Below, piece after piece: positions 48,401 through 60,400 of a stretch of DNA of 64,000 nt (positions are counted from its first letter, which is position 1; each line of letters begins with the position of its first letter). Origin of the DNA: Nephrocerus scutellatus (lineage: Eukaryota > Arthropoda > Insecta > Diptera > Pipunculidae); NCBI GenBank assembly GCA_947095585.1, contig OX352761.1, positions 38,217,260-38,281,259 on the forward strand, read 5' to 3'. Under the pieces are notes generated by a model that worked only from the letters and a program-made list of their open reading frames with translations, was not told the DNA's origin and ran no database searches. The position numbers and the translations under genes were made by a program.

Positions 48401-50754
48401 TTTTGAGTAAGCAGTGTCTTTTGTTGAGTAAGCAGTGTCTTTTGTTGATAAAGCAGTCTTTGATTAAGCAGTGTCTTTTTTTGAGTAAGCAGTGTCTTTT
48501 GTTGATAAAGCAGTCTTTGATTAAGCAGTGTCTTTTGTTGATAAAGCAGTCTTTGATTAAACAGTGTCTTTTGTTGATTAAGCAGTCTTTGAGTAAGCAG
48601 TGTCTTTTGTTGAGTAAGCAATGTGTATTGTTGATTAAGCAGTCTTTGATTAAGCAGTGTCTTTTGTTGAGTAAGCAGTGTCTTTTGTTAAGTAAGCAAT
48701 GTCTGTTTTTAGTAAGCAGTGTCTTTTGTTGAGTAAGCAGTGTCTTTTGTTAATTAAACAGTCTTTGATTTAGCAGTGTCTTTTGTTGAATAAGCAGTGT
48801 CTTTCATTAAGCAGTGTCTTTTATTGAGTAAGCAATGTCTTTTGTCGAGTAAGCAGTGTCTTTGATTAGGCAGTGTCTTTTGTTGAGTAAGCAATGTCTT
48901 TTGTTGAGTAAGCAGTGTCTTTGATTAAGCAGCGTCTTTTTGAGTAAGCAGTATTTTTGATTAGGCAATGTCTTTTTTTGAGTAAGCAGTGTCTTTTGTT
49001 CAGTAAGCAGTGTATTTTGTTGATTAAGCAGTCTTTGATTAAGCAGTGTTTTTTGTTGAGTAAGCGTGTCTTTGATTAGGCAGTGTCTTTTGTTGAGTAA
49101 GCAATGTCTTTTGTTGAGTAAGCAGTGTCTTTTGTTGATTAAGCAGTCTTTGATTAAGCAGTGTCTTTTTTTGAGGAAGCAGTGTCTTTTGTTGATTAAG
49201 CAGTCTTTGATTAAACAGTTTCTTTTGTTGATTAAGCAGTCTTTGATTAAGCAGAGTCTTTTTTGAGTAAGCAGTGACTTTTGTTGATTTAGCAGTGTCT
49301 TGTTGATTAAGCAGTCTTTGATTAAGCAGTGTCTTTTTGAGTAAGCAGTGTCTTTTATTGATTAAGCAGTCTTTGATTAAGCAGTGTCTTTTTTTGAGGA
49401 AGCAGTGTCTTTTGTTGATTAAGCAGTCTTTGATTAAACAGTTTCTTTTGTTGATTAAGCAGTCTTTGATTAAGCAGAGTCTTTTTTGAGTAAGCAGTGA
49501 CTTTTGTTGATTTAGCAGTGTCTTGTTGATTAAGCAGTCTTTGATTAAGCAGTGTCTTTTTTGAGTAAGCAGTGTCTTTTGTTGATTAAGCAGTCTTTGA
49601 GCAAGCAGTGTCTTTAGTTGATTAAGCAGTCTTTGATTAAGCAGTGTCTTTTTTGAGTAAGCAGTGACTTTTGGTGATTAAGCAGTGTCTTATTGATGAA
49701 GCAGTCTTTGATTAAGCAGTGTCTTTTTTGAGTAAGCAGTGTCTTTTGTTGAGTAAGCAGTCTTTGATTAAACAGTGTCTTTTTTGAGTAAGCAGTGTCT
49801 TTTGTTGATTAAGCAGTCTTTTGTTGATTAAGCAGTCTTTGATTAAGCAGTGCCTTTTTTGAGTAAGCAGTGTCTTTGATTAAGCAGCGTCTTTTTTGAG
49901 TTAGCAGTGTCTTTTGTTGAGTAAGCAGTGTCTTTGATTAAGCAGCGTCTTTCTTGATTAAGCAGTGTCTTTTTTTGAGTAAGCAGTGTCTTTTGTTGAT
50001 TAAGCAGTGTCTTTTTTGAGTAATCATTGTCGTTTGTTGAGTAAGCAGTGTCTTTTGTTGAGTAAGCAGTCTTTGATTAAGCAGTGTCTTTTGTTGATTA
50101 AGCTGTGTCTTTTTTGTGTAAGCAGTGACTTTTATTGATTAAGCTGTGTCTTGTTGATTAAGCAGTCTTTGATAAAGCAGTGTCTTTTGTTGAGTAAGCA
50201 GTGTCTTTGATTAAGCATTATCTTTTGTTGAGTAAGCAATGTCTTTTTTGGGTAAGCAGTGTCTTTTGTCGATCAAGCAGTGTCTTTGATTAAGCAGTGT
50301 CTTTTTTGAGTAAGCGGTGTCTTTGATTAAGCAGCGTCTTTTTTGAGTTAGCAGTGTCTTTTTTGAGTAAGCAGTGTCTTTGATTAAGCAGCGTCTTTTT
50401 TGATCAGGCAGTGTCTTTTGTTGAGTAATCATTGTCTTTGATTAAGCATTGTCTTTTTTGAGTAAGCAGTGTCTTTTGTTGAGTAAGCGTGTCTTTGATT
50501 AGGCAGTGTCTTTTGTTGAGTAAGCAATGTCTTTTGTTGAGTATGCAATGTCTTTTGTTGAGTAAGCAGTGTCTTTGATTAAGCAGCGTCTTTTTGAGCA
50601 AGCAGTATCTTTGATTAAGCAGTGTCTTTTTTTGAGTAAGCAGTGTCTTTTGTTGAGTAAGCAGTGTCTTTGATTAAGCAGTGTCTTTTTTGAGTAAGCA
50701 GTGTCTTTGAGTAAGCAGTGTCTTTTGTTGATTATGCAGTCTTTGATTAAACAG
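36400..50754. repeat. Satellite domain C
   Basis: New variants appear near 36.4 kb: AAGCTGTGTC with TTTTGTGTAAG, GTCGAGTAAG, GATCAGGCAG and GATTAGGCAG, GTATGCAATG, GTAAGCGTGTC and GTTAAGTAAGCAATG. A run with GTCATTTTTTGAGTAAACAG starts (at its A) at 37332, 37826, 38603, 43598 and 48357, and again at 51311 and 54704 in domain D. TATATATG markers are at 40152, 41742, 42443, 45199 and 46791. The GAGCAAGCAGTGTC unit, frequent from 2.7 kb on, was last seen near 49.6 kb. Confidence 0.65.
38330..46400. repeat. Segmental duplication, offset about 5.05 kb, in domain C
   Basis: Markers recur in the same order: CTGTTTTTAG at 38931 and 43982 (offset 5051), ATTTTTGATAAGGC at 39181 and 44232 (5051), TTGTTGCTTAAG with its C at 39630 and 44677 (5047), TATATATG at 40152 and 45199 (5047), and the GATCAGGCAG block at about 41104 and 46134 (5030). 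The offset shifts by a few bases through small indels and whole-unit losses. At the left end the offset is 4995. Part of the block then repeats again with a shift of about 1.6 kb (45.1 to 46.7 kb and 46.1 to 47.7 kb). Confidence 0.75.
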
Positions 50755-53700
50755 TGTCTTTTTTGAGTAAGCAGTGTCTTTTGTTGATTAAGCAGACTTT
50801 TATTGAACAGTGTCTTTTGTTGATAAAGCAGTCTTTGATTAAGCAGTGTCTTTTTTGAATAAGCAGTGTCTTTGATTAAGCAGCGTCTTTTTTGATCAGG
50901 CAGTGTCTTTTGTTGAGTAATCAGTGTCTTTGATTAAGCATTGTCTTTTTTGAGTAAGCAGTGTCTTTTGTTGAGTAAGCGTGTCTTTGATTAGGCAGTG
51001 TCTTTTGTTGAGTAAGCAATGTCTTTTGTTGAGTATGCAATGTCTTTTGTTGAGTAAGCAGTGTCTTTGATTAAGCATCGTCTTTTTGAGCAAGCAGTAT
51101 CTTTGATTAAGCAGTGTCTTTTTTTGAGTAAGCAGTGTCTTTTGTTGAGCAAGCAGTATCTTTGATTAAGCAGTGTCTTTTTTTGAGTAAGCAGTGTCTT
51201 TTGTTGAGTAAGCAGTGTCTTTGATTAAGCAGTGTCATTTGTTGAGTAAGAAGTCTCTTTGATTAAGCAGCGTCTTTTTGAGTAAGCAGTATCTTTGACT
51301 AGGCAGTGTCATTTTTTGAGTAAACAGTGTCTTTTGTCGAGTAAGCAGTGTCTATTTTGAGTAAGCAGTGTCTTTTGTTGAGTAAGCAGTGTCTTTTTTT
51401 GAGTAAGCAGTGTCTTTTGTTGATAAAGCAGTCTTTGATTAAGCAGTGTCTTTTTTTGAGTAAGCAGTGTCTTTTGTTGATAAAGCAGTCTTTGATTAAA
51501 CAGTGTCTTTTGTTGATTAAGCAGTCTTTGATTAAGCAGTGTCTTTTGTTGAGTAAGCAGTGTGTATTGTTGATAAAGCAGTCTTTGATTAAGCAGTGTC
51601 ATTTGTTGAGTAAGCAGTGTCTTTGATTAAGCAGTGTCTTTTGTTAAGTAAGCAATGTCTGTTTTTAGTAAGCAGTGTCTTTTGTTGAGTAAGCAGTGTC
51701 TTTTGTTAATTAAACAGTCTTTGATTTAGCAGTGTCTTTTGTTGAATAAGCAGTGTCTTTGATTAAGCAGTGTCTTTTATTGAGTAAGCAATGTTTTTTT
51801 TCGAGTAAGCAGTGTCTTTGATTAGGCAGTGTCTTTTGTTGAGTAAGCAATGTCTTTTGTTGAGTAAGCAGTGTCTTTGATTAAGCAGCGTCTTTTTGAG
51901 TAAGCAGTATTTTTGATTAGGCAATGTCTTTTTTTGAGTAAGCAGTGTCTTTTGTTCAGTAAGCAGTGTATTTTGTTGATTAAGCAGTCTTTGATTAAGC
52001 AGTGTTTTTTGTTGAGTAAGCGTGTCTTTGATAAGGCAGTGTCTTTTGTTGAGTAAGCAATGTCTTTTGTTGAGTAAGCAGTGTCTTTGATTAAGCAGCG
52101 TCTTTTTGAGTAAGCAGTATTTTTAATTAGACAGTGTCTTTTTTTGAGTAAGCAGTGTCTTTTGTTGAGTAAGCAGTATTTTGTTGATTAAGCAGTCTTT
52201 GATTAAGCAGTGTCTTTTTATGAGTAAGCAGTGTCTTTGATTAAGCATTGCCTTTATTTGAGTAAGCAATGTCTTTTGTTGAGTAGGCAGTGTGTTTGAT
52301 TAAGCAGTGTCTTTTGTTGAGTAAGCAAAGTCTTTTGTTGATTAAGCAGTCTTTAATTAAGCAGTGTCTTTTGTTGATTAAGCAGTCTTTGTTTAAGCAG
52401 TGTCTTTTTTTTTGAGTCTTTGATTAAGCAGTGTCTTTTTTGAGTAAGCAGTGTCTTTGATTAAGCAGCGTCTTTCTTGAGTAAGCAGTGTCTTCTGTTG
52501 AGTAAGCAGTGTCTTTTGTTGAATAAGCAGTCTTTGATTAAGCAGTGGCTTTTTTTGAGGAAGCAGTGACTTTTGTTGATTAAGCAGTCTTTGATTAAAC
52601 AGTGTCTTTTGTTGATTAAGCAGTCTTTGATTAAGCTGTGTCTTTTTTGAGTAAGCAGTGACTTTTGTTGATTAAACAGTGTCTTGTTGATTAAGCAGTT
52701 TTTGATAAAGCAGTGTCTTTTTTGAGAAAGCAATGTATTTGATTAAGCATTGTCTTTATATAAGTAAGCAGTGTCTTTGATTAAGCATTGTCTTTTGTTG
52801 AGTAAGCAATGTCTTTTTTTGAGTAAGCAGTGTCTTTTGTCGAGTAATCAGTGTCTTTGATTAAGCAGCGTCTTTTTTGAGTTAGCAGTGTCTTTTGTTG
52901 AGTTAGCAGTGTCTTTGATTAAGCAGCGTCTTTCTTGATTAAGCAGTGTCTTTTGTTGAGTAAGCAGTGTCTTTTGTTGATTAAGCAGTGTCTTTTTTGA
53001 GTAATCATTGTCTTTTGTTGAGTAAGCAGTGTCTTTTGTTGATTAAGCATTGTCTTTTTTGATTAAGCAGTGTCTTTGATTAAGCAGCGTCTTTTTTGAG
53101 TAAGCAGTGTCTTTGATTAAGCAGCGTCTTTTTTGAGTTAGCAGTGTCTTTTGTTGAGTAAGCAGTGTCTTTGATTAAGCAGCGTCTTTCTTGATTAAGC
53201 AGTGTCTTTTGTTGAGTAAGCAGTGTCTTTTGTTGATTAAGCAGTGTATTTTTTGAGTAATCATTTTCGTTTGTTGAGTAAGCAGTGTCTTTTGTTGATT
53301 AAGCAGACTTTGTTTAAGCAGTGTCTTTTTTTGAGTAAGCAGTGTCTTTTGTTGATTAAGCATTGTTTTTTTGATTAAGCAGTGTCTTTGATTAAGCAGC
53401 GTCTTTTTTGAGTAAGCAGTGTCTTTGAGTAAGCAGTGTCTTTTGTTGATTAAGCAGTCTTTGATTAAACGGTGTCTTTTGTTGATTAAGCTGACTTTGA
53501 TTAAGCAGTGTCTTTTTTGAGTAAGCAGTGTCTTTTGTTGATTAAGCAGTCTTTGATTGAACAGTGTCTTTTGTTGATTAAGCAGTCTTTGATTAAGCGG
53601 TGTCTTTTTTGAGTAAGCAGTGTATTTTTTTGAGTATGCAATGTCTTTTGTTGAGTAAGCAGTGTCTTTTTTGAGTAAGCAGTGTCTTTTGTTGATTAAC

Positions 53701-56700
53701 CAGTCTTTGATTAAGCAGTGTCTTTTTGAGTAAGCAGTGTCTTTTGTTGATTAAGCAGTCTTTGATTAAGCAGCATCTTTTTTGAGTAAGCAGTGTCTTT
53801 TGTTGATTAACCAGTCTTTGATTAAGCAGTGTCTTTTTGAGTAAGCAGTGTCTTTTGTTGATTAAGCAGTCTTTGATTAAGCAGCGTCTTTTTTGAGTAA
53901 GCAGTGTCTTTTTTGAGTAAGCAGTGTCTTTTGTTGATTAACCAGTCTTTGATTAAGCAGTGTCTTTTTGAGTAAGCAGTGTCTTTTGTTGATTAAGCAG
54001 TCTTTGATTAAGCGGTGTCTTTTTTGAGTAAGCAGTGTATTTTTTTGAGTATGCAATGTCTTTTGTTGATTAACCAGTCTTTGATTAAGCAGTGTCTTTT
54101 TGAGTAAGCAGTGTCTTTTGTTGATTAAGCAGTTTTTGATTAAGCAGCGTCTTTTTTGAGTAAGCAGTGTCTTTTGTTGATTAAGCAGACTTTTATTGAA
54201 CAGTGTCTTTTGTTGATAAAGCAGTCTTTGATTAAGCAGTGTCTTTTTTGAATAAGCAGTGTCTTTGATTAAGCAGCGTCTTTTTTGATCAGGCAGTGTC
54301 TTTTGTTGAGTAATCAGTGTCTTTGATTAAGCATTGTCTTTTTTGAGTAAGCAGTGTCTTTTGTTGAGTAAGCGTGTCTTTGATTAGGCAGTGTCTTTTG
54401 TTGAGTAAGCAATGTCTTTTGTTGAGTATGCAATGTCTTTTGTTGAGTAAGCAGTGTCTTTGATTAAGCATCGTCTTTTTGAGCAAGCAGTATCTTTGAT
54501 TAAGCAGTGTCTTTTTTTGAGTAAGCAGTGTCTTTTGTTGAGCAAGCAGTATCTTTGATTAAGCAGTGTCTTTTTTTGAGTAAGCAGTGTCTTTTGTTGA
54601 GTAAGCAGTGTCTTTGATTAAGCAGTGTCATTTGTTGAGTAAGAAGTCTCTTTGATTAAGCAGCGTCTTTTTGAGTAAGCAGTATCTTTGACTAGGCAGT
54701 GTCATTTTTTGAGTAAACAGTGTCTTTTGTCGAGTAAGCAGTGTCTATTTTGAGTAAGCAGTGTCTTTTGTTGAGTAAGCAGTGTCTTTTTTTGAGTAAG
54801 CAGTGTCTTTTGTTGATAAAGCAGTCTTTGATTAAGCAGTGTCTTTTTTTGAGTAAGCAGTGTCTTTTGTTGATAAAGCAGTCTTTGATTAAACAGTGTC
54901 TTTTGTTGATTAAGCAGTCTTTGATTAAGCAGTGTCTTTTGTTGAGTAAGCAGTGTGTATTGTTGATAAAGCAGTCTTTGATTAAGCAGTGTCATTTGTT
55001 GAGTAAGCAGTGTCTTTGATTAAGCAGTGTCTTTTGTTAAGTAAGCAATGTCTGTTTTTAGTAAGCAGTGTCTTTTGTTGAGTAAGCAGTGTCTTTTGTT
55101 AATTAAACAGTCTTTGATTTAGCAGTGTCTTTTGTTGAATAAGCAGTGTCTTTGATTAAGCAGTGTCTTTTATTGAGTAAGCAATGTTTTTTTTCGAGTA
55201 AGCAGTGTCTTTGATTAGGCAGTGTCTTTTGTTGAGTAAGCAATGTCTTTTGTTGAGTAAGCAGTGTCTTTGATTAAGCAGCGTCTTTTTGAGTAAGCAG
55301 TATTTTTGATTAGGCAATGTCTTTTTTTGAGTAAGCAGTGTCTTTTGTTCAGTAAGCAGTGTATTTTGTTGATTAAGCAGTCTTTGATTAAGCAGTGTTT
55401 TTTGTTGAGTAAGCGTGTCTTTGATAAGGCAGTGTCTTTTGTTGAGTAAGCAATGTCTTTTGTTGAGTAAGCAGTGTCTTTGATTAAGCAGCGTCTTTTT
55501 GAGTAAGCAGTATTTTTAATTAGACAGTGTCTTTTTTTGAGTAAGCAGTGTCTTTTGTTGAGTAAGCAGTATTTTGTTGATTAAGCAGTCTTTGATTAAG
55601 CAGTGTCTTTTTATGAGTAAGCAGTGTCTTTGATTAAGCATTGCCTTTATTTGAGTAAGCAATGTCTTTTGTTGAGTAGGCAGTGTGTTTGATTAAGCAG
55701 TGTCTTTTGTTGAGTAAGCAAAGTCTTTTGTTGATTAAGCAGTCTTTAATTAAGCAGTGTCTTTTGTTGATTAAGCAGTCTTTGTTTAAGCAGTGTCTTT
55801 TTTTTTGAGTCTTTGATTAAGCAGTGTCTTTTTTGAGTAAGCAGTGTCTTTGATTAAGCAGCGTCTTTCTTGAGTAAGCAGTGTCTTCTGTTGAGTAAGC
55901 AGTGTCTTTTGTTGAATAAGCAGTCTTTGATTAAGCAGTGGCTTTTTTTGAGGAAGCAGTGACTTTTGTTGATTAAGCAGTCTTTGATTAAACAGTGTCT
56001 TTTGTTGATTAAGCAGTCTTTGATTAAGCTGTGTCTTTTTTGAGTAAGCAGTGACTTTTGTTGATTAAACAGTGTCTTGTTGATTAAGCAGTTTTTGATA
56101 AAGCAGTGTCTTTTTTGAGAAAGCAATGTATTTGATTAAGCATTGTCTTTATATAAGTAAGCAGTGTCTTTGATTAAGCATTGTCTTTTGTTGAGTAAGC
56201 AATGTCTTTTTTTGAGTAAGCAGTGTCTTTTGTCGAGTAATCAGTGTCTTTGATTAAGCAGCGTCTTTTTTGAGTTAGCAGTGTCTTTTGTTGAGTTAGC
56301 AGTGTCTCTGATTAAGCAGCGTCTTTCTTGATTAAGCAGTGTCTTTTGTTGAGTAAGCAGTGTCTTTTGTTGATTAAGCAGTGTCTTTTTTGAGTAATCA
56401 TTGTCTTTTGTTGAGTAAGCAGTGTCTTTTGTTGATTAAGCATTGTCTTTTTTGATTAAGCAGTGTCTTTGATTAAGCAGCGTCTTTTTTGAGTAAGCAG
56501 TGTCTTTGATTAAGCAGCGTCTTTTTTGAGTTAGCAGTGTCTTTTGTTGAGTAAGCAGTGTCTTTGATTAAGCAGCGTCTTTCTTGATTAAGCAGTGTCT
56601 TTTGTTGAGTAAGCAGTGTCTTTTGTTGATTAAGCAGTGTATTTTTTGAGTAATCATTTTCGTTTGTTGAGTAAGCAGTGTCTTTTGTTGATTAAGCAGA

Positions 56701-57461
56701 CTTTGTTTAAGCAGTGTCTTTTTTTGAGTAAGCAGTGTCTTTTGTTGATTAAGCATTGTTTTTTTGATTAAGCAGTGTCTTTGATTAAGCAGCGTCTTTT
56801 TTGAGTAAGCAGTGTCTTTGAGTAAGCAGTGTCTTTTGTTGATTAAGCAGTCTTTGATTAAACGGTGTCTTTTGTTGATTAAGCTGACTTTGATTAAGCA
56901 GTGTCTTTTTTGAGTAAGCAGTGTCTTTTGTTGATTAAGCAGTCTTTGATTGAACAGTGTCTTTTGTTGATTAAGCAGTCTTTGATTAAGCGGTGTCTTT
57001 TTTGAGTAAGCAGTGTATTTTTTTGAGTATGCAATGTCTTTTGTTGAGTAAGCAGTGTCTTTTTTGAGTAAGCAGTGTCTTTTGTTGATTAACCAGTCTT
57101 TGATTAAGCAGTGTCTTTTTGAGTAAGCAGTGTCTTTTGTTGATTAAGCAGTCTTTGATTAAGCAGCGTCTTTTTTGAGTAAGCAGTGTCTTTTGTTGAT
57201 TAACCAGTCTTTGATTAAGCAGTGTCTTTTTGAGTAAGCAGTGTCTTTTGTTGATTAAGCAGTCTTTGATTAAGCAGCGTCTTTTTTGAGTAAGCAGTGT
57301 CTTTTTTGAGTAAGCAGTGTCTTTTGTTGATTAACCAGTCTTTGATTAAGCAGTGTCTTTTTGAGTAAGCAGTGTCTTTTGTTGATTAAGCAGTCTTTGA
57401 TTAAGCGGTGTCTTTTTTGAGTAAGCAGTGTATTTTTTTGAGTATGCAATGTCTTTTGTTG
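50755..57461. repeat. 3393-bp tandem repeat, two copies
   Basis: Sequence from 50755 recurs from 54148 with an exact 3393-bp shift that holds to about 54068 in the first copy and 57461 in the second. Differences I noted include CAGCATC near 53774 against CAGCGTC near 57167, and TGTCTTTG near 52911 against TGTCTCTG near 56304. After that point the match resumes with a two-unit (41-bp) length difference. The left limit is set by CAGTGTC against CAGCGTC just before 50755 and 54148. Confidence 0.88.
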
Positions 57462-60400
57462 AGTAAGCAGTGTCTTTTTTGAGTAAGCAGTGTCTTTTGT
57501 TGATTAACCAGTCTTTGATTAAGCAGTGTCTTTTTGAGTAAGCAGTGTCTTTTGTTGATTAAGCAGTTTTTGATTAAGCAGCGTCTTTTTTGAGTAAGCA
57601 GTGTCTTTTGTTGATCAACCAGTCTTTGATTAAGCAGTGTCTTTTTGAGTAAGCAGTGTCTTTTGTTGATTAAGCAGTCTTTGAAAAGCAATGTCTTTTG
57701 TTGAGTAAGCAGTGTCTTTGATTAAGCAGCGTCTTTTTGAGTAAGCAGTATTTTTGATTAGGCAATGTCTTTTTTTGAGTAAGCAGTGTCTTTTGTTCAG
57801 TAAGCAGTGTATTTTGTTGATTAAGCAGTCTTTGATTAAGCAGTGTTTTTTGTTGAGTAAGCGTGTCTTTGATAAGGCAGTGTCTTTTGTTGAGTAAGCA
57901 ATGTCTTTTGTTGAGTAAGCAATGTCTTTTGTTGAGTAAGCAGTGTCTTTGATTAAGCAGCGTCTTTTTGAGTAAGCAGTATTTTTAATTAGACAGTGTC
58001 TTTTTTTGAGTAAGCAGTGTCTTTTGTTGAGTAAGCAGTATTATGTTGATTAAGCAGTCTTTGATTAAGCAGTGTCTTTTTATGAGTAAGCAGTGTCTTT
58101 GATTAAGCATTGTCTTTATTTGAGTAAGCAGTGTCTTTTGTTGAGTAGGCAGTGTGTTTGATTAAGCAGTGTCTTTTGTTGAGTAAGCAAAGTCTTTTGT
58201 TGATTAAGCAGTCTTTAATTAAGCAGTGTCTTTTGTTGATTAAGCAGTCTTTGTTTAAGCAGTGTCTTTTTTTTGAGTCTTTGATTAAGCAGTGTCTTTT
58301 TTGAGTAAGCAGTGTCTTTGATTAAGCAGCGTCTTTTTTTAGTACGCAGTGTCTTTTGTTGAGTAAGCAGTGTCTTTGATTAAGCAGCGTCTTTCTTGAG
58401 TAAGCAGTGTCTTCTGTTGAGTAAGCAGTGTCTTTTGTTGAATAAGCAGTCTTTGATTAAGCAGTGGCTTTTTTTGAGGAAGCAGTGACTTTTGTTGATT
58501 AAGCAGTCTTTGATTAAACAGTGTCTTTTGTTGATTAAGCAGTCTTTGATTAAGCTGTGTCTTTTTTGAGTAAGCAGTGACTTTTGTTGATTAAACAGTG
58601 TCTTGTTGATTAAGCAGTCTTTGATAAAGCAGTGTCTTTTTTGAGAAAGCAGTGTCTTTGATTAAGCATTGTCTTTATATAAGTAAGCAGTTTCTTTGAT
58701 TAAGCATTGTCTTTTGTTGAGTAAGCAATGTCTTTTTTTGAGTAAGCAGTGTCTTTTGTCGAGTAATCAGTGTCTTTGATTAAGCAGCGTCTTTTTTGAG
58801 TTAGCAGTGTCTTTTGTTGAGTTAGCAGTGTCTTTGATTAAGCAGCGTCTTTCTTGATTAAGCAGTGTCTTTTGTTGAGTAAGCAGTGTCTTTTGTTGAT
58901 TAAGCAGTGTCTTTTTTGAGTAATCATTGTCTTTTGTTGAGTAAGCAGTGTCTTTTGTTGATTAAGCATTGTCTTTTTTGATTAAGCAGTGTCTTTGATT
59001 AAGCAGCGTCTTTTTTGAGTAAGCAGTGTCTTTGATTAAGCAGCGTCTTTTTTGAGTTAGCAGTGTCTTTTGTTGAGTAAGCAGTGTCTTTGATTAAGCA
59101 GCGTCTTTCTTGATTAAGCAGTGTCTTTTGTTGAGTAAGCAGTGTCTTTTGTTGATTAAGCAGTGTATTTTTTGAGTAATCATTTTCGTTTGTTGAGTAA
59201 GCAGTGTCTTTTGTTGATTAAGCAGACTTTGTTTAAGCAGTGTCTTTTTTTGAGTAAGCAGTGTCTTTTGTTGATTAAGCATTGTTTTTTTGATTAAGCA
59301 GTGTCTTTGATTAAGCAGCGTCTTTTTTGAGTAAGCAGTGTCTTTGAGTAAGCAGTGTCTTTTGTTGATTAAGCAGTCTTTGATTAAACGGTGTCTTTTG
59401 TTGATTAAGCTGACTTTGATTAAGCAGTGTCTTTTTTGAGTAAGCAGTGTCTTTTGTTGATTAAGCAGTCTTTGATTGAACAGTGTCTTTTGTTGATTAA
59501 GCAGTCTTTGATTAAGCGGTGTCTTTTTTGAGTAAGCAGTGTATTTTTTTGAGTATGCAATGTCTTTTGTTGAGTAAGCAGTGTCTTTTTTGAGTAAGCA
59601 GTGTCTTTTGTTGATTAACCAGTCTTTGATTAAGCAGTGTCTTTTTGAGTAAGCAGTGTCTTTTGTTGATTAAGCAGTCTTTGATTAAGCAGCGTCTTTT
59701 TTGAGTAAGCAGTGTCTTTTGTTGATTAACCAGTCTTTGATTAAGCAGTGTCTTTTTGAGTAAGCAGTGTCTTTTGTTGATTAAGCAGTCTTTGATTAAG
59801 CAGCGTCTTTTTTGAGTAAGCAGTGTCTTTTTTGAGTAAGCAGTGTCTTTTGTTGATTAACCAGTCTTTGATTAAGCAGTGTCTTTTTGAGTAAGCAGTG
59901 TCTTTTGTTGATTAAGCAGTCTTTGATTAAGCGGTGTCTTTTTTGAGTAAGCAGTGTATTTTTTTGAGTATGCAATGTCTTTTGTTGAGTAAGCAGTGTC
60001 TTTTTTGAGTAAGCAGTGTCTTTTGTTGATTAACCAGTCTTTGATTAAGCAGTGTCTTTTTGAGTAAGCAGTGTCTTTTGTTGATTAAGCAGTTTTTGAT
60101 TAAGCAGCGTCTTTTTTGAGTAAGCAGTGTCTTTTGTTGATCAACCAGTCTTTGATTAAGCAGTGTCTTTTTGAGTAAGCAGTGTCTTTTGTTGATTAAG
60201 CAGTCTTTGAAAAGCAATGTCTTTTGTTGAGTAAGCAGTGTCTTTGATTAAGCAGCGTCTTTTTGAGTAAGCAGTATTTTTGATTAGGCAATGTCTTTTT
60301 TTGAGTAAGCAGTGTCTTTTGTTCAGTAAGCAGTGTATTTTGTTGATTAAGCAGTCTTTGATTAAGCAGTGTTTTTTGTTGAGTAAGCGTGTCTTTGATA

